Source of the DNA: Scleromitrula shiraiana
Taxonomy: Eukaryota; Ascomycota; Leotiomycetes; Helotiales; Sclerotiniaceae
Assembly: GCA_028455995.1 (NCBI GenBank)
Contig: JABELC010000004.1
Location: forward strand, 3,098,501 to 3,162,500
Reading direction: 5' to 3'
Length of the DNA stretch: 64,000 nt
Shown: one piece after another, positions 37,316-49,442 of the stretch
Layout: every line of letters begins with the position of its first letter
How positions within the stretch are numbered: position 1 is the first letter of the stretch
Program-made: the position numbers and the translations under genes
The notes under the pieces: model-generated
Databases searched by the model: none
The model's input: only the letters and a program-made list of their open reading frames with translations
What the model was told of the DNA's origin: nothing

Positions 37316-38470
37316 TTAAGGCATTAATTTTTAGTTATCAAGCTTTAGTTATCAATTTTTAATTATTAATATAAAGTTAATATATATTATAAATGATTAA
37401 ACTTAATTTTATTTTATATAATATAAAATAAAATAAAAATATAATTTTAATATTAAAAATATATTTTATTATTATTTAATTATTAATATTTAATTAAATT
37501 TAAATTAAAATATATTAATATATTAATTATTAAAAAATCTTGAAAATTAATAATTTTATATAAATAATTTTTTATATTAATATAAATTAATTAATTAATT
37601 ATTTATAAAATTATTAAAAATATTAAATAAATATTATTTTTTTATTAAATTATTTATTATAAGAATTTAAAGATTAAATATTAATAATTCAAAAATTTAT
37701 AATATTTATATTAAATAAAATCTTTTTTATATATTTAAATATATTTTTATTATTTTTTATTATATAAAATATTTTTAAAAAAATTAAAATTAAATTCAAA
37801 TTAAAATATTGAATATTAAATTAAATAATATTTTAATATAATATTTTAAATTTTAAAGAATTATTTTAATTAAAAAGAATATATATAATTAAATAAAATA
37901 ATAAAAATAATAAAAATAATTTTAATTAATCTATTTATATTAATATAAAAAAATAATTTATATAAAATTATTGATTTTAAAAAATTTTAATAAATAATAT
38001 ATATTTTAATTTTAATTTAATTAAATAATATAATTATAATATAATTATAATAATATAATTATAATAATATATTTATAATATACTCATAATATACTTATAA
38101 TATACTTATAATATACTTATAATATACTTATAATATATTTATAATATACTTATAATATATTTATAATATATTTATAATATATTTATAATATACTTATAAT
38201 ATACTTATAATATATTTATAATATATTTATAATATACTTATAATATATTTATAATATATTTATAAAATTATTAACTTTAATTTTTTTTAATAATTATTAT
38301 ATATTTTATATATCTTAAAATTAAATTAAAATTAAATTTCATAATAAAAAAAAATAAAAAAATATAAAAAATTATAATAAAAAAAAACTTAATTATCAAT
38401 AATTTAAATTTATATTAAATATAGTACAATTCTATGATTTTAATTTCAAATTCAAATTTAATCATGTGAT
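37316..38470. repeat. AT-rich island with 11-bp minisatellite
   Basis: About 1.15 kb of nearly pure A/T sequence. From about 38040 to 38270 it contains roughly 20 copies of an 11-base unit of the form ATAATATACTT, varying mainly between ACTT and ATTT, a C/T change that fits RIP. No coding trace is visible. The sharp edges suggest a former repeat inserted upstream of mdm34. Confidence 0.75.
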
Positions 38471-39611
38471 TTCTGCCTTAATCATGTGATTGATGCCTAG
38501 CGCCATTATGTTCCTATGTTTAGCGATTACCATGTAATGTGTAGATTCGAGAAGAGGTACTGGTGTGAAAGGAATACAACATTATTACCCGTATAGAAGT
38601 ATGAGATGAGGTACTTTTGTAGTATTTATTTACTTACTTATTTACTTACTTATTTACTTACTTATTTACTTACTTATTTACTTACTTATTTACTTATTTA
38701 TTTATTTATTTATTTATATCTAATATCCGATTTTTCCCTCTATTCCCTGTTAACGGGTTCAATGCTTCTTGGTAGGCGCCAATGTAGTAAACGTAATTAT
38801 CATTAAAGAAGAGGAATCTAGCTAGTAAGAATGGAAGTTCTATTTATAAGAGTGGGTTCCTCTTAGCTCAGTCACGTGTCTATGCCTTGATGTCTTAGGC
38901 ATTCACACTTCTCTAGGTCCCCTTTATAATTCACATCTTCATAAATGCACCAGTTATATTTATTTTGAACTTACTATGTATAAAATACACATACAAAGTT
39001 ACATAAGATATATATATATATATTATTTATTACTTACTTAATTCAAATCTTTATATAACTTACATCTGATTTTGATACCATTTCACTATTCAAGGTACTT
39101 CCTTACTAGATCATTTATTACTCGACATCATTTATTACTCAAGTACATGCATATCGTCCAATCTTCATTGTCTCATCTTCATCATCCCACCTTCATCGTC
39201 ACACTACAGTATTTTTTTAACACTATAATTTATTATCCTGAATCATTCACCTACTAGTATCAGACCTCAATTGATTCATACTAGCGTTCCTTTTACCGTC
39301 TCCTCTTTTCAAAAATGGATATGAATTTGCTACTTATCAACTCAATTCACTCAATTCATTTAATTCATTTAATTCACTCAATTCACTCAAATTACGGTTA
39401 CCAAAGAAGACCTTTAATGATTTCCTAACTTACAGAGTTCAAAGTATCTATCAATTCCGTTTTAATAATTCTAACATAATTCAGTCCTTCTGAGACAACC
39501 CCCTCCCCCACAATATTAATACCGACCGATACCGATAACTTCATAGATCGGTTCCCCCGCATTCTATTTTGATCGGGTGAAATAAATCCATCTACGGTAG
39601 AGCTATCCACA
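38471..39611. other. Intergenic region upstream of IPK1
   Basis: Contains a (TTTACTTACTTA)n array at about 38623-38715 and (TCAATTCAC/TAATTCAT)-type repeats at about 39338-39392. The rest is ordinary low-complexity leader sequence. A 74-codon minus-strand frame at 39425-39649 overlaps the IPK1 start and is a shadow. Confidence 0.4.
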
Positions 39612-41216
39612 ATGAACAACACTTTCAATAGTGTATCAATATCATTCATGTTGCCAGATGATCTTTCACTTTCTTATGTAGCAGAAGGGGCGGCCAATGT
39701 TATTTATCAAATTACTGTTCATCAAAAATCACCTCCTAATATTCCACCACATATGGAGGGGACTGCTTGGGCGGCTGAACAATGGGCTCAATGGGAACAA
39801 CATTCAAGTGTTTGTAGATTCTTATCGAGTAAGTTATTGATCCCCCTATTTCATACCCCCCCTATTTCACACCCCCCCTTTTCTAAGATCGCGAAATTTT
39901 AATTCAACAATATCATTGTAAATATATCTTCAAATAAATCTTCTTATTTTTATCTCATAATACATAAGCTACTTATTTCATCACAATTATATCATCTAAT
40001 TAATTCTCCATCTAGATAAATTACTTCGACTTCGAAAGGATCTAAAAACCACAGCTCCAACCGCCGAATCCCAAAATGATTGGCTTCGCTTATTCCGTCC
40101 AATGTTCCAACCAGAACATCTGGTCGAACAATGTCTAGTCAACATTGCCAATAAATTATTGATCAACTCTCTAAATGAAGATCTTATCAGAAGTCAATAT
40201 CCTAATAGTACTATAACTGCAAATTATACCCCTGGTATCAATTTCTTGCGTTCTCAGGCGAGATATAATACTTATCTAGCAAATGATGAATATGGACTTC
40301 TAATCACGGATATGACTCCAAGTAAGCTACCACTCCTATCCCACCCTCCCAACTTATCATCCCATCATTATGTCCCCCAAACCAAGCTAACCCCACCACA
40401 GGCCAAACCAAAGGCCAACGCGTAATAGAATTTAAACCAAAATGGCTCCTCCAATCCCCCAACGCCCCTCCCAACTCTCGCCGCTGTCGAACCTGCGCTC
40501 TCCACGCCCTGCGCAAATCTATTTTGCTCGCCTCCAAAAAACCAGATACACTCGGTCCCGGATTTTGTCCTCTCCGTCTTATAGATGACTCTCCTGATAG
40601 AGAAACACGGATATCGAATTATTTGTCTGTTGTTCAGATTTTGCTTAGGGGTTCTAATTCTCATCAGAATCAAAATCAAAATCAAAATCAAAATCAAACT
40701 TCCGATTCCAATCCCTCAAATCCAGATCCAGACCCAAACTCAGCCATAGCCACCGGCCTCGCAAACTGGCTCGACACCACTCCCCTCCTCCGCTACCTCC
40801 GCACCCTGCAACGCACCAACGACAGCACGGGTATCCTCAACTTCCCCGCCTCACCATCAGCAGCAGAGAAAGAAAAACTCAGAGTAGCGATGACGCTGAG
40901 GGATTGCTCGATTTATGTGAGGCTGGATCTGGATGGGGAATATAGGGTTGTGGAGAGTAAGATTGGGGATTTGGATTTGAAGAGTGAGGGGAAGATTGGG
41001 GAGTGGAGGGGGAAGGAGGAACGGCTTATTGATGGAGGGTGGTATGCGGGATTGGAGGGAGGGGTGGGTGTAGAGGTTGGGAAGGAAGGGGAGGGGCAGG
41101 GCTGTGTGCTTTGGGAAGGTGGGGGGATGGGGATGGGGATGGAGATGGAGCCTCAGAGGGAGGGTGGAAGGGAGAGGGAGAGAGGAAGAAGGAGATCGAC
41201 GAGGAAGGGAAGATAG
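39612..41216 (+). CDS. IPK1: Inositol-pentakisphosphate 2-kinase
   Basis: Three exons (39612-39828, 40016-40321, 40402-41216) join in phase to 445 residues. IPK1 adds the last phosphate to inositol pentakisphosphate to make phytate (IP6). Seen motifs are the N-terminal nucleotide-loop region A-E-G-A-A-N-V-I-Y, then L-L-R-L-R-K-D, L-L-I-T-D-M-T, the signature E-F-K-P-K-W just after intron 2, R-R-C-R-T-C-A-L and, near the end, L-R-D-C-S-I-Y-V-R-L-D. Oddities are an N-Q repeat from a CAAAAT hexanucleotide run (40666-40698) inside the domain and a G/E/R-rich tail of about 80 residues coded by purine-rich DNA, both likely disordered. The neighbouring yaf9 gene converges with it. Confidence 0.9.
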
Positions 41217-42156
41217 GAAGTGGCATCATGGGACATAGATGTGGAAGGCGAAATAGTGTTGATGGGAGGGTTCGTGGAAACAGCAATTCTGCCGCTTAAC
41301 TTTTAGTGGAGCCAGGCTGTATTGGATTGGTAACGGTTGATGATACATATCGATGTGAAATGGCTCAGCTGGTTGGGAATATCCAGAGTGGTGGATCAAT
41401 CATCCTTATCCCTTTCTCAACACAGTGCCAGGGAGAAATCTATTTATCGTTATAATTATCGGGAGAAAATCGCCCCTCTGGCACGGCATAGATGGGATGG
41501 GGTTGCGTTTTGTTATTTGCATTGGGCCTGCTGGCTGGCTGATTGGATGGATGGATGGGAGGAATGATACCCTTTCCTTACCTTTCGTTTTCCTCTTCTA
41601 TATCATTTTGTCCTTTTATCTTATCTCGTCTTATTGTTTCTTCTTAATCATAGATGGCATAATAGCATAATAGCATAATGTAACACATAATAAAACCTTT
41701 CCTATTTTTTCATATCCATTGATTATATATCTACATCATTCAATGCGAAATTATAAACTTATATGCCATAGAGCAAATGGATATCATATCCCAACCCAAT
41801 TTTACTTACTGAGATTGTTGAGAGCGCTGGTGTGTATGTGTTTTGTTAGTTAGGGGAAGGAAGATGTGGCGTGGCATGGTTGCTGAGCTTAGTGAGGTGG
41901 TTGGGTGGGTTTTTGTATGGGTATGTGTGTTTTGGGTATTCTGTTTCTAAATCATGTATGTATAGTTATACAATATTGAGTTGTGAACTCCAAACTCCAG
42001 TCCAGTTCTACTCCAATCCATCCATCCATCTATCCATCCATCCATCCATCCATCCATCCAGCCATCCCAAGTATTAATACAGACATATATAAAAGCACAC
42101 CCTCTATATCCATCCATCCATCCATATCACAATTCAACCCAACCCAACTAAATCCC
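41217..42156. other. Intergenic region with CATC repeats
   Basis: Lies between the convergent IPK1 and yaf9 genes. It contains a TCCA/ATCC tetranucleotide array at about 42013-42066 and a second short one near 42110-42124. Frames that read into these repeats are not genes. Confidence 0.5.
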
Positions 42157-43047
42157 CTACCCCAATTCCTCCAACTCCCTCTTCAACCTCCTCAACTCCT
42201 CCTCCTTCCCCCCCAACTCCCTCCTCAACCCCTCACACATCTCCTCCACCTTCCTCCTCCCCACCCCCAACCTCCTCACCTCCACCCTCTCACTCTCCCT
42301 ACTAAACGGCTGTCCGGGCCTACTAGTCAACGGCACCAAACTTGTTCTCTCCCCCACACTCCCCACCATCCCGCCCCCCATAACCCTCGTCTGTTTTCCA
42401 CCTCCCTTCTTATCGCCCTGTCCCTTCGGCGTCGGGTTCGTCAAAACCTCATAGAACGCCTCGTACGGCTCGTTGAACACCATTTCGTCGTACACCCAGC
42501 TTATGACTTCGTTGTTCTGGCGTTGCAGCTCTTGAGCTTGGGGGTCGCCGAACGGGTGCAGTTTTACCGAGTGGTAGATTGCTTGGGCTTTTTCGAGGGA
42601 GAGCGGGTCGTAGTAGATTTTTATGCTGATTTCGAATTCGCCCCAGCCGGTTTCGGAGAGGCTGAAGGGGTGGCCGGGGGGGACGTTTTCGATTGCTGGG
42701 AAGGGGAGGGGTGGTTAGTTTTTTTTGTTTGGTCTGGATGGCTGGGTGGTGAGGAGGCAAGGGAAAAGAAAAGATGAGAAAGATGGGAAATGTTGGGTGC
42801 TTAGAGACATACTTCGTAAAGGTTGGGGATAACTATCATGTAATTTAAACTGAACCTTTCGACACCAATAAGTGATATCAGAATCATCAACGCCCTTTAC
42901 AAATACAGTCCATGAATGCGTATGATCGTCAGGAACACCAGCAGGCTTAGGATATTTCTCGCTGAACTTATGGGATGTGGTGCCATATATGAAGGGTCTG
43001 AAGATCGATATTCCTTTTACGCGCTTTTGATTATTAGTGGGCGCCAT
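42157..43047 (-). CDS. yaf9: YEATS-domain chromatin protein YAF9
   Basis: Two exons, 43047-42813 and 42695-42157, give 257 residues. The YEATS domain covers about residues 10-160: the N-terminus K-R-V-K-G-I-S-I-F-R-P-F-I-Y-G, H-T-H-S-W-T-V-F-V-K-G, V-Q-F-K-L-H-D-S-Y, and across the intron R-T-I-E-N-V-P-P with G-W-G-E-F-E-I. The C-terminus is a coiled coil (E-E-M-C-E-G-L-R-R-E-L and on). In fungi Yaf9 is shared by the SWR1 and NuA4 complexes and reads acylated histone H3. Length and order are normal, with a glycine/lysine-rich linker before the coil. It is divergent from the COQ11-like gene, with 316 bases between the start codons. Confidence 0.92.
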
Positions 43048-43363
43048 GGTTTGTGGTTACAGATGTGGTGGTTGATATGGTGTGTGACGAAAGGATGGGA
43101 ATTTAAATTTGAAGATCGATCTGGATGCGACAAGATGAGATTTGATGGAAGAATGTTCGAATTTCAATAGGGCGTTTTTAAGGTTGGTGCTAGTGCATAT
43201 TTAGTGCTTAATACCCTGCAATTTTGGATGGTCAATGCTTCAGCTATACTGACGTAAAATATTCTATGATTCGATGATCATTCACATCTTATATGATCAG
43301 ATCTTTTCTACCTTTTCAGCTCTTTATATAACTTAATTGCATTAATTCAAACTCGAGGAAAAC

Positions 43364-44336
43364 ATGTCTACAACTAAGAGGTTAGTAGTTTGTGGAGGAA
43401 ATGGATTTTTGGGTTCAAGAATTTGTAAAGCGGCTGTTGCAAGAGGTTGGGATGTTACATCAATTAGGTACGTCTAAATTCACCCCTCCCTTTCCCCCCT
43501 CCAAACATACCTACTTACCTACCTCCCAAAAAACCCATAAACTAACCACCCACCACTCCTAAACCAGTCGATCCGGTGCCCCCACCTGGTCCAGTGTAAC
43601 CTCCTCCCCCACCCCACCCTCCTGGTCTCACTCCGTAACCTGGGAGCGCGCCGACATACTCTCCCCCTCTAGCTACTCATCGCTCCTCAAATCCGCCACT
43701 TCCGTGATCCACACCATGGGAATTCTGCTAGAAGCCGACTACAAAGGTGTAATATCCGGACGAGAATCACCGATTTCAGGACTCTCCCGCGCTTTTTCAT
43801 CGAACAAGCAAGGCTCGCAGAATCCGCTGACTAGGAAGGAAGGAGAGGATTTGAAGAGTGGAGAGAAGGATGGCCAGATAACTTACGAATTGATGAATCG
43901 AGACTCTGCGATTACGTTGGCGCGGGAAGCAGCGAGGGAGGGTGTTAAGAATTTCGTATACATCAGTGCAGCAGGAGGCGCGCCTGTTTTACCAGCTAGA
44001 TATATCGGAACAAAGAGGGAAGCCGAAGCTACAATTGAGAGGGAGTTTGGGGGAAAGATGAGAAATGTATTTATTAGGCCGGGGATGTTGTATGATAGTT
44101 CGAGGGTGATTACATTACCGTTGGCGGCGATGACGGGGTTGGGAGCGGCGTTTAATACGGTTACGGGGGGTGTGTTTGGGGGGATTATGGGGGCGGCGGG
44201 GACAAGGCCGTTGAAGGCGGATGAGGTTGCGGAGGCGGTGGTGGAGGCGTTGAGTGATGAGGGGGTTAGGGGGCCGGTGGAGGTTCCGGAAATTCAGAGG
44301 TTGGCTGAGAGGGGGTGGAGGAAGGGAATGTTGTGA
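43364..44336 (+). CDS. COQ11-like atypical short-chain dehydrogenase
   Basis: Two exons (43364-43467, 43568-44336), in phase, give 290 residues. The start M-S-T-T-K-R-L-V-V-C-G-G-N-G-F-L-G-S-R-I holds the Rossmann G-G-x-G-F-L-G motif for NAD(P). Later come V-I-H-T-M-G-I-L-L-E, Y-I-S-A-A-G-G, Y-I-G-T-K-R-E-A-E and R-P-G-M-L-Y, the pattern of the NDUFA9/Coq11 branch of extended, atypical SDR proteins. The yeast relative takes part in coenzyme Q synthesis in mitochondria. No clear N-terminal targeting sequence is seen. The last 80 residues are glycine/alanine-rich, with strong G-rich codon use. It shares its promoter region with yaf9. Confidence 0.8.
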
Positions 44337-44469
44337 TCGATGGGGCTGTTTGGAAGTAATGCATGGAATGTTTAAAACATGATGGGTAAAATGAGGGCAT
44401 CAAAGACGAGGAAAGGTTAGGACTGCATGATACTGGGAACTTGGTATGCCTTGTTTGTATTATACTAGT

Positions 44470-45633
44470 CAGTATCATTATAACTTTGATTTTTAAAAAT
44501 CATCAAAATCACTTTAAATTTTTATAGTATATAATAATTTCAAGTTATATCTTTATAATTCTTATATTAAAATATTATGTAATATAATTTTAATTTTAAT
44601 AAATTATTAAGATTTTTAAAGATTTTAAAGAATTTAAAATACTCGTTTAATTTCGATTCTTTACTAATAACATTAATAGTATATTGAATTTTAAAATATA
44701 ATATTTATATTAAATAAAAGCTTTTATTTTACATAATCAAATATGTTTTTATTATTTTTTAATATAATAATTTATTTGATTTCAACTAAATTAAAATAAT
44801 GATATTTTTATATAATTTTTATTTTATATTTAATTAAATATTATAACTTTCAAAATCATTATTTAATCTTGAAATATTACTAGTAATAGTAAATACTTTA
44901 ATATAAAAATAATTCATATTTAATATCTTAAATAATTTTATAATTAATTGATCGATTTATTTACATTGACGCTAGAGATCATAATGATTTATATAAAATC
45001 ATCGATTTTGAGGGTTTTTTGATAATTTACGCGTGCTTCAATTTTAATTTAACCAAGTATCACTAGTACTAGTAGTATATACTAGTATAAGATTATGTTA
45101 AAGTTTAAATTAATAGAAATATTTTTAATTATAAATAAATCAACTTGAATACTAGTAACTTGAATTTAAATTTCAAGTTAGAAAAAATAACTTGAACTTG
45201 TCAGTAAATACATTAATAAATAAATAAAAAATATCAAAAATTAATTTAATAAAATAATTATTTTAATACTAGTAGTACTAAATAAAATATATATAATTTT
45301 AATTTTTAATCAAGTTGTTAATATTAGTAATATAATCAATTTTTTCAATGATTGTTTTTTATAGCATTTTTTTAATGTTAAAATTATTTATTAGTAAAAT
45401 AAATATTTTAATATATAATTATATGATTTTATTGATATTAAAATCTAAATGTTTAAGGTCTTATTGATTGAGTTGTTAAATTTTCAAAAAGTGGTAAAAT
45501 GAAGTTGAAGTACAATTTTGAAGTTTTTCGACAATTTGCGTGTGCTTCAATTTTAATTTAATCGAGTAAACTGTACAATTAGAAAAAGAATATCGCACAC
45601 TTTCTATGTCTATCCACTCCATCTCCAATACAA
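44470..45633. repeat. AT-rich island (probable RIP relic)
   Basis: About 1.15 kb of A/T-rich sequence with scattered ACTAGTA motifs and no readable coding trace. Composition is slightly less extreme than the island at 37316. Its right edge runs up to the last exon of syf2. Confidence 0.65.
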
Positions 45634-46618
45634 TTATATCATTGTACCACGCTCGAAACTGTCTCTGATTTCCGCCGTATACTGATAGAAAGTTAGCCAA
45701 ACCAAATCGAAACGACGTAAGGAATCCTCTTACCTTATTATAAAACCTCGACAGCTTCTGGTTGAAGTGTTTATTGTTATCATTAATATAAGTAACATCA
45801 CCATCATCCCCATTCGCCGCCCTCCTCGCCGCCTGCTTCTTAACCCTCACATCCTCCGCCTGTTGTAGATCCTTAACCAACCGATCAATATTCGCCTTAT
45901 CAGGTTTATGATCCACGAAACCCGTTGAATCCGCCGTGCTATAAAACGAGCCATCTTTATCCACCGCGATTAACTCTCCATCTTCCATTTCCACAATTTC
46001 CAACCCCCCTGATGCAGCGGCCTTCTCGATAGCTGCCATCTTCGCTTTTTCATATTGATCCATATCCGGTTTTAAATTGTTGACTTGACGATCATATACT
46101 TTCTTGCTATCTTGTCGATAATCCTGAAACGCTTGATTATCTCTCGCCGCGGCCTTTTCTTCCATTCGTTGGTCCCATTTCTCACTCTCATCAATCGTCC
46201 AATCCCATGCTCGTTTGCGCTCGAAATCTTCTCCTCGAGCTTCCGCATCGGCTTTCATCAAGTTATGTGATGCTACTGCTGATTTTCTATTTAATGAGGT
46301 GAGGAGATTGGGATCGGTGGCTAATCGTTGAGATTCTAAGGCTGCTTCTTTTAAATTGGTTTGCGCGGAACTTTTGGCGCGTGCTTGTAAAGCTTTGAAT
46401 CTTTCTTGACGTTCTTTGGCTTTTGCGGCGGCGTCTGATGAAGTTGAGATGGTTGGGGGATCTGGTTTGGCGGATTTCTTTTGGGTATGTTCTCTGGGTG
46501 GTGTAGATTCTTTAGGTGGTTCTGCTGCCGATTCTGGATGGCTGGTGAGTGGTGTTACTTCTTCTGTTGATTCATCAGTCGCTGATGCGCGAGTCTTTCT
46601 TTTCTTCGCTGGAGGCAT
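45634..46618 (-). CDS. syf2: Pre-mRNA-splicing factor SYF2
   Basis: Exon 1 (46618-45734) and a short 48-base exon 2 (45681-45634) give 310 residues. The protein starts M-P-P-A-K-K-R-K-T-R. It keeps A-W-D-W-T-I-D-E-S-E-K-W, then D-S-K-K-V-Y-D-R-Q-V, L-K-P-D-M-D-Q-Y and, across the intron, L-S-R-F-Y-N-K/Y-T-A-E-I-R-D-S-F-E-R-G-T. SYF2 is a subunit of the Prp19-associated NineTeen complex in the spliceosome. Reading through the GTAAGAGG intron would instead give a longer, unrelated tail, so the short last exon is clearly right. The stop codon sits at the border of the AT-rich island, so the 3' untranslated region lies inside it. Confidence 0.93.
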
Positions 46619-46961
46619 GTTAATAGGTCAAGGGTATTTTGTGTGTTTATGAAAAGTTGTGAAGAATGCTGCAAATAGTCCGATTATATTTAAATGGGTG
46701 AGGCGTTGTGTTTTTGATGTCGAAAGAGTAACCTTGTAATCAAGATCAAACATTGAAATCCAGACGGGCCGGGGAATCAAAAGCCCAGTAATTAGGAGGG
46801 AATTTGCTGACTAATCACTTATGAAATTTTCAACTTTTCAACTTTTCAACTTTTCACGTCTCAATCTCAAATTTATAACCTACATTCTCTGTTATAGCTT
46901 TCAATCTTGTCCACATCGACAGCTACTAAGTGCAATTAAATTAAGACGTTGTTAAAGGAAA

Positions 46962-47414
46962 ATGTCTCATACTATGCTCCGCTATAGATTCGGCTGCTCG
47001 ATCTATCGACGCACAACCAATTCATTAAACTCTTCATCAATCCTAAAACCATCTCAACGATTCTCATCTTCCAAAGCAGATCTTGGAGCCGCTCCAAACA
47101 TCCCCGCCATCCGAAAATATAACGAGAAAGTAGACAACCGCCTAACACCAAAAAAAATTCAAGACGAAAATGCATACATGGAGGCTGAAGTTCAGGATTG
47201 GAAGGTGACCAAGATCACCCCCTCTACATCTTCCAAAAAAAACAAGGCTGCACCTTTGGATCTCATGTATTATGTTCTATTTGGACATCCTTACGGCGGT
47301 ACTCATTTAACCAAGATACTCCGAGCAAGAAGGGCTAGAGTTGAGAAGATATTTCGTGCAAATGGGATTGAATATGCGGACACTGCAGACATGAAAATTC
47401 GAAAAATGATCTAG
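46962..47414 (+). CDS. Small protein with mitochondrial-type N-terminus
   Basis: Intact 150-codon frame. Residues 1-35 are rich in R, S and T with no acidic residues (M-L-R-Y-R-F-G..Y-R-R-T-T-N-S), the look of a matrix targeting sequence, followed by R-F-S-S-S-K. The mature part has P-A-I-R-K-Y-N-E-K-V and, in its second half, L-D-L-M-Y-Y-V-L-F-G-H-P-Y-G-G-T-H-L, then a basic helix. I do not recognise the family. The ATG context (AAAATGTC) is good. It is divergent from syf2, with 343 bases between the starts. Confidence 0.7.
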   Translation: MSHTMLRYRFGCSIYRRTTNSLNSSSILKPSQRFSSSKADLGAAPNIPAIRKYNEKVDNRLTPKKIQDENAYMEAEVQDWKVTKITPSTSSKKNKAAPLDLMYYVLFGHPYGGTHLTKILRARRARVEKIFRANGIEYADTADMKIRKMI

Positions 47415-47823
47415 AATCGGGATCTTACGCGTGGAGAATTCTTTATAAAGCTAAGAGAGGCTCCAGTAGACTTGCCTGCCTTATTATCCCAAAAAAAGAT
47501 GTGTCCAAAATATCGCTCTATCCAAGAAATCCCTGTATCCGAAAAATCGCTGTAGCCAAATGGGATTGAAAGTATATTCTTCTCCCTTGAAGGAAATGGC
47601 AGCTTCCACCACCGCATCTCTAAGGATGTTTACAACACATTAAGCGATTACTTCCCAAACAAGCTCAGCCTAAACTTCAGCAATAGGGCCACCACATCCC
47701 AAGTTTAACATATTCATATACCAGTTTTTATTGAATCGAATCAAACTCTCAGCTCTACTGCGTAGATTTGGACCTTGGATCTGTTGCAAGCAACTTTATT
47801 TCTTATCCTATCTTTTAAAAGAA

Positions 47824-49442
47824 ATGGCTCATAATAACGTTTCAATCCCATTACATTACCTAGGATGGATATATCCTTTAAAGCAATACGAGATAATGAA
47901 AAATATCTGTTCTTACTTGGACCCACAGTCTCTTTTTTCCTTCCTTTCAACTGCAAGAGATCTCAATGAGAATCAGCTAGGTATCCAAAGATCTTTCTGG
48001 TCAATTGATAATAGTCTAAAGTCTTTCTTTCAAAACCCGCAAGCATTCCGAGAGATGATGACAGTATATGGTGTAAGTCTGGTAGATATTATACACGCTT
48101 GACCGTCAATAATAGCCTTACTTTAAGACTAAGCTATTACTGACTTCAATGCTAGTGGATACTTTCTGGCAGTTTTGGATTGGAATTCTTGGGCCGTAGC
48201 GATTTTGAGAATTTCGGATTAGACATCTTTGTTGAAGATGGAATTTCCGGGATTGACACTTTTCTCAAAAAAGGGGGGTATAGACTAATCCAAAGAACCT
48301 ACCACCCTCAAATGGATGATTTTTCTTATGGAATTGGGCATCATGGAATATCTTACGAAGATCAGCCTGAGCAGCCAAATAGTTCACAGCATATGGCTCC
48401 CAATGACAAAATTATATGTCTATACTGTTTACGAGACGTAGCTACTGGCTGGTATGCTTTCTTTTCCCACACGCTCAACAGCCACCCAGTTCTTAGGAAC
48501 GCTTTCCGAGAGGATGAGTATGAAGTAGGTCATTGTTGTCGCCACCCGCAGAGATCCAATATAACGGCAAGTCGTCTTTACTCCATTCATTCATATCTCT
48601 ACATGACTAATCTGGAATTTTAGACTCTGACATACCTTCGTTCAAGCGACAACGCTACGCTAAGAGTAGTAGCCTTGACCAACCTACCCCCTATAGCTGG
48701 ACTCCTAGCGTATTACTCCACTACTGCTGCTATAAACTTCATTACGTGGAATAGAGTATACTCGATATTCCCAGATGCTACTTTTGTCAACCGAGAGACT
48801 TATCCACTAAGACTGGATCATGGCGCCGAATCATCACTCGTCGAATATCAGCGGCACGGTATCAACCCAATGCAGCCATTAGATAATTCCAGACAGGTCC
48901 CCAAATCCTTGACATGGCGTCGACGCCTTGGGGATAAATACACATGGAAAATGGATCTGGATGTCGAATCACTCAAATACCGCCCAAACATTCCTGATCA
49001 AATCTTGGAATACTCCGAATTTACCTTGCGCAAATATCGCGACATATGTCACCATGAACCTAGTTCTTGCACTTCATACCTCTTAAGCTTCATGATAGCT
49101 AGAATAGCTCCTAGCTTAAATCATCACATTCTCTACGGCCTGACTTCAAAATATTGGCGGTTGAATTTTCCCAATGAAGATTCATGGTTCGAATATCTGC
49201 GTAGGGAACTAGAACGATATCATTTCAAAAATTCGATAATACTTTCCACGATTGAGTATGCTACTCATATTCCGGAGATATATGAAGCGTGGGCAAAGGC
49301 ACAGTTTGGAGATGACGAGGTACCGGTTGAGTGGATTTGCAAGAGAGATGCGCCGAGTACAAGTGGTATCAGGATTATGAGGGCAATGGCTGTAGATAGA
49401 GAAATTCGTGAGGTGGGTGTAGATCGTCGGTATTCAGGGTAG
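47824..49442 (+). CDS. F-box-like fungal protein (spliced)
   Basis: Three exons (47824-48072, 48156-48524, 48624-49442), all phase 0, give 478 residues. Introns have clean sites (GTAAGT..GCTAG and GTAGGT..GACTAATCTGGAATTTTAG). Residues 15-60 look like a weak F-box (Y-E-I-M-K-N-I-C-S-Y-L-D-P-Q-S-L-F-S-F-L-S-T-A). Then follows W-I-L-S-G-S-F-G-L-E-F-L with F-G-L-D-I-F-V-E-D, which resembles the G-S/D-x-D core of nucleotidyltransferase folds found in fungal proteins of this type. Exon 3 keeps N-F-I-T-W-N-R-V-Y-S-I-F-P, a known block of these proteins. No active role has been shown for the family as far as I know. The gene is intact. Confidence 0.75.

Noticed and set aside
38040..38270. CRISPR-like spaced repeat
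   Set aside because: Units are directly tandem with no unique spacers, and the genome is fungal.
38606..38806. Frame with repeated L-L-T-Y
   Set aside because: It is a translation of the TTTACTTACTTA simple repeat.
41026..41299. Long frames on both strands rich in S/P or G/E
   Set aside because: They are other-frame readings of the purine-rich tail of IPK1.
41983..42777. 264-codon plus-strand frame with P/H/Q-rich start
   Set aside because: It reads the CATC repeat and the antisense strand of yaf9, which has clear YEATS motifs on the minus strand.
45476..45733. Longer C-terminus of syf2 by read-through
   Set aside because: The family C-terminus is recovered exactly by splicing GTAAGAGG..TATCAG to the exon at 45681-45634.
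48600..48630. Apparent premature stop in the F-box-like gene (TAG at 48621-48623)
   Set aside because: It is the acceptor of a good intron (GTAGGT at 48525, branch GACTAAT, end TTTTAG), and the exon sum stays in phase.
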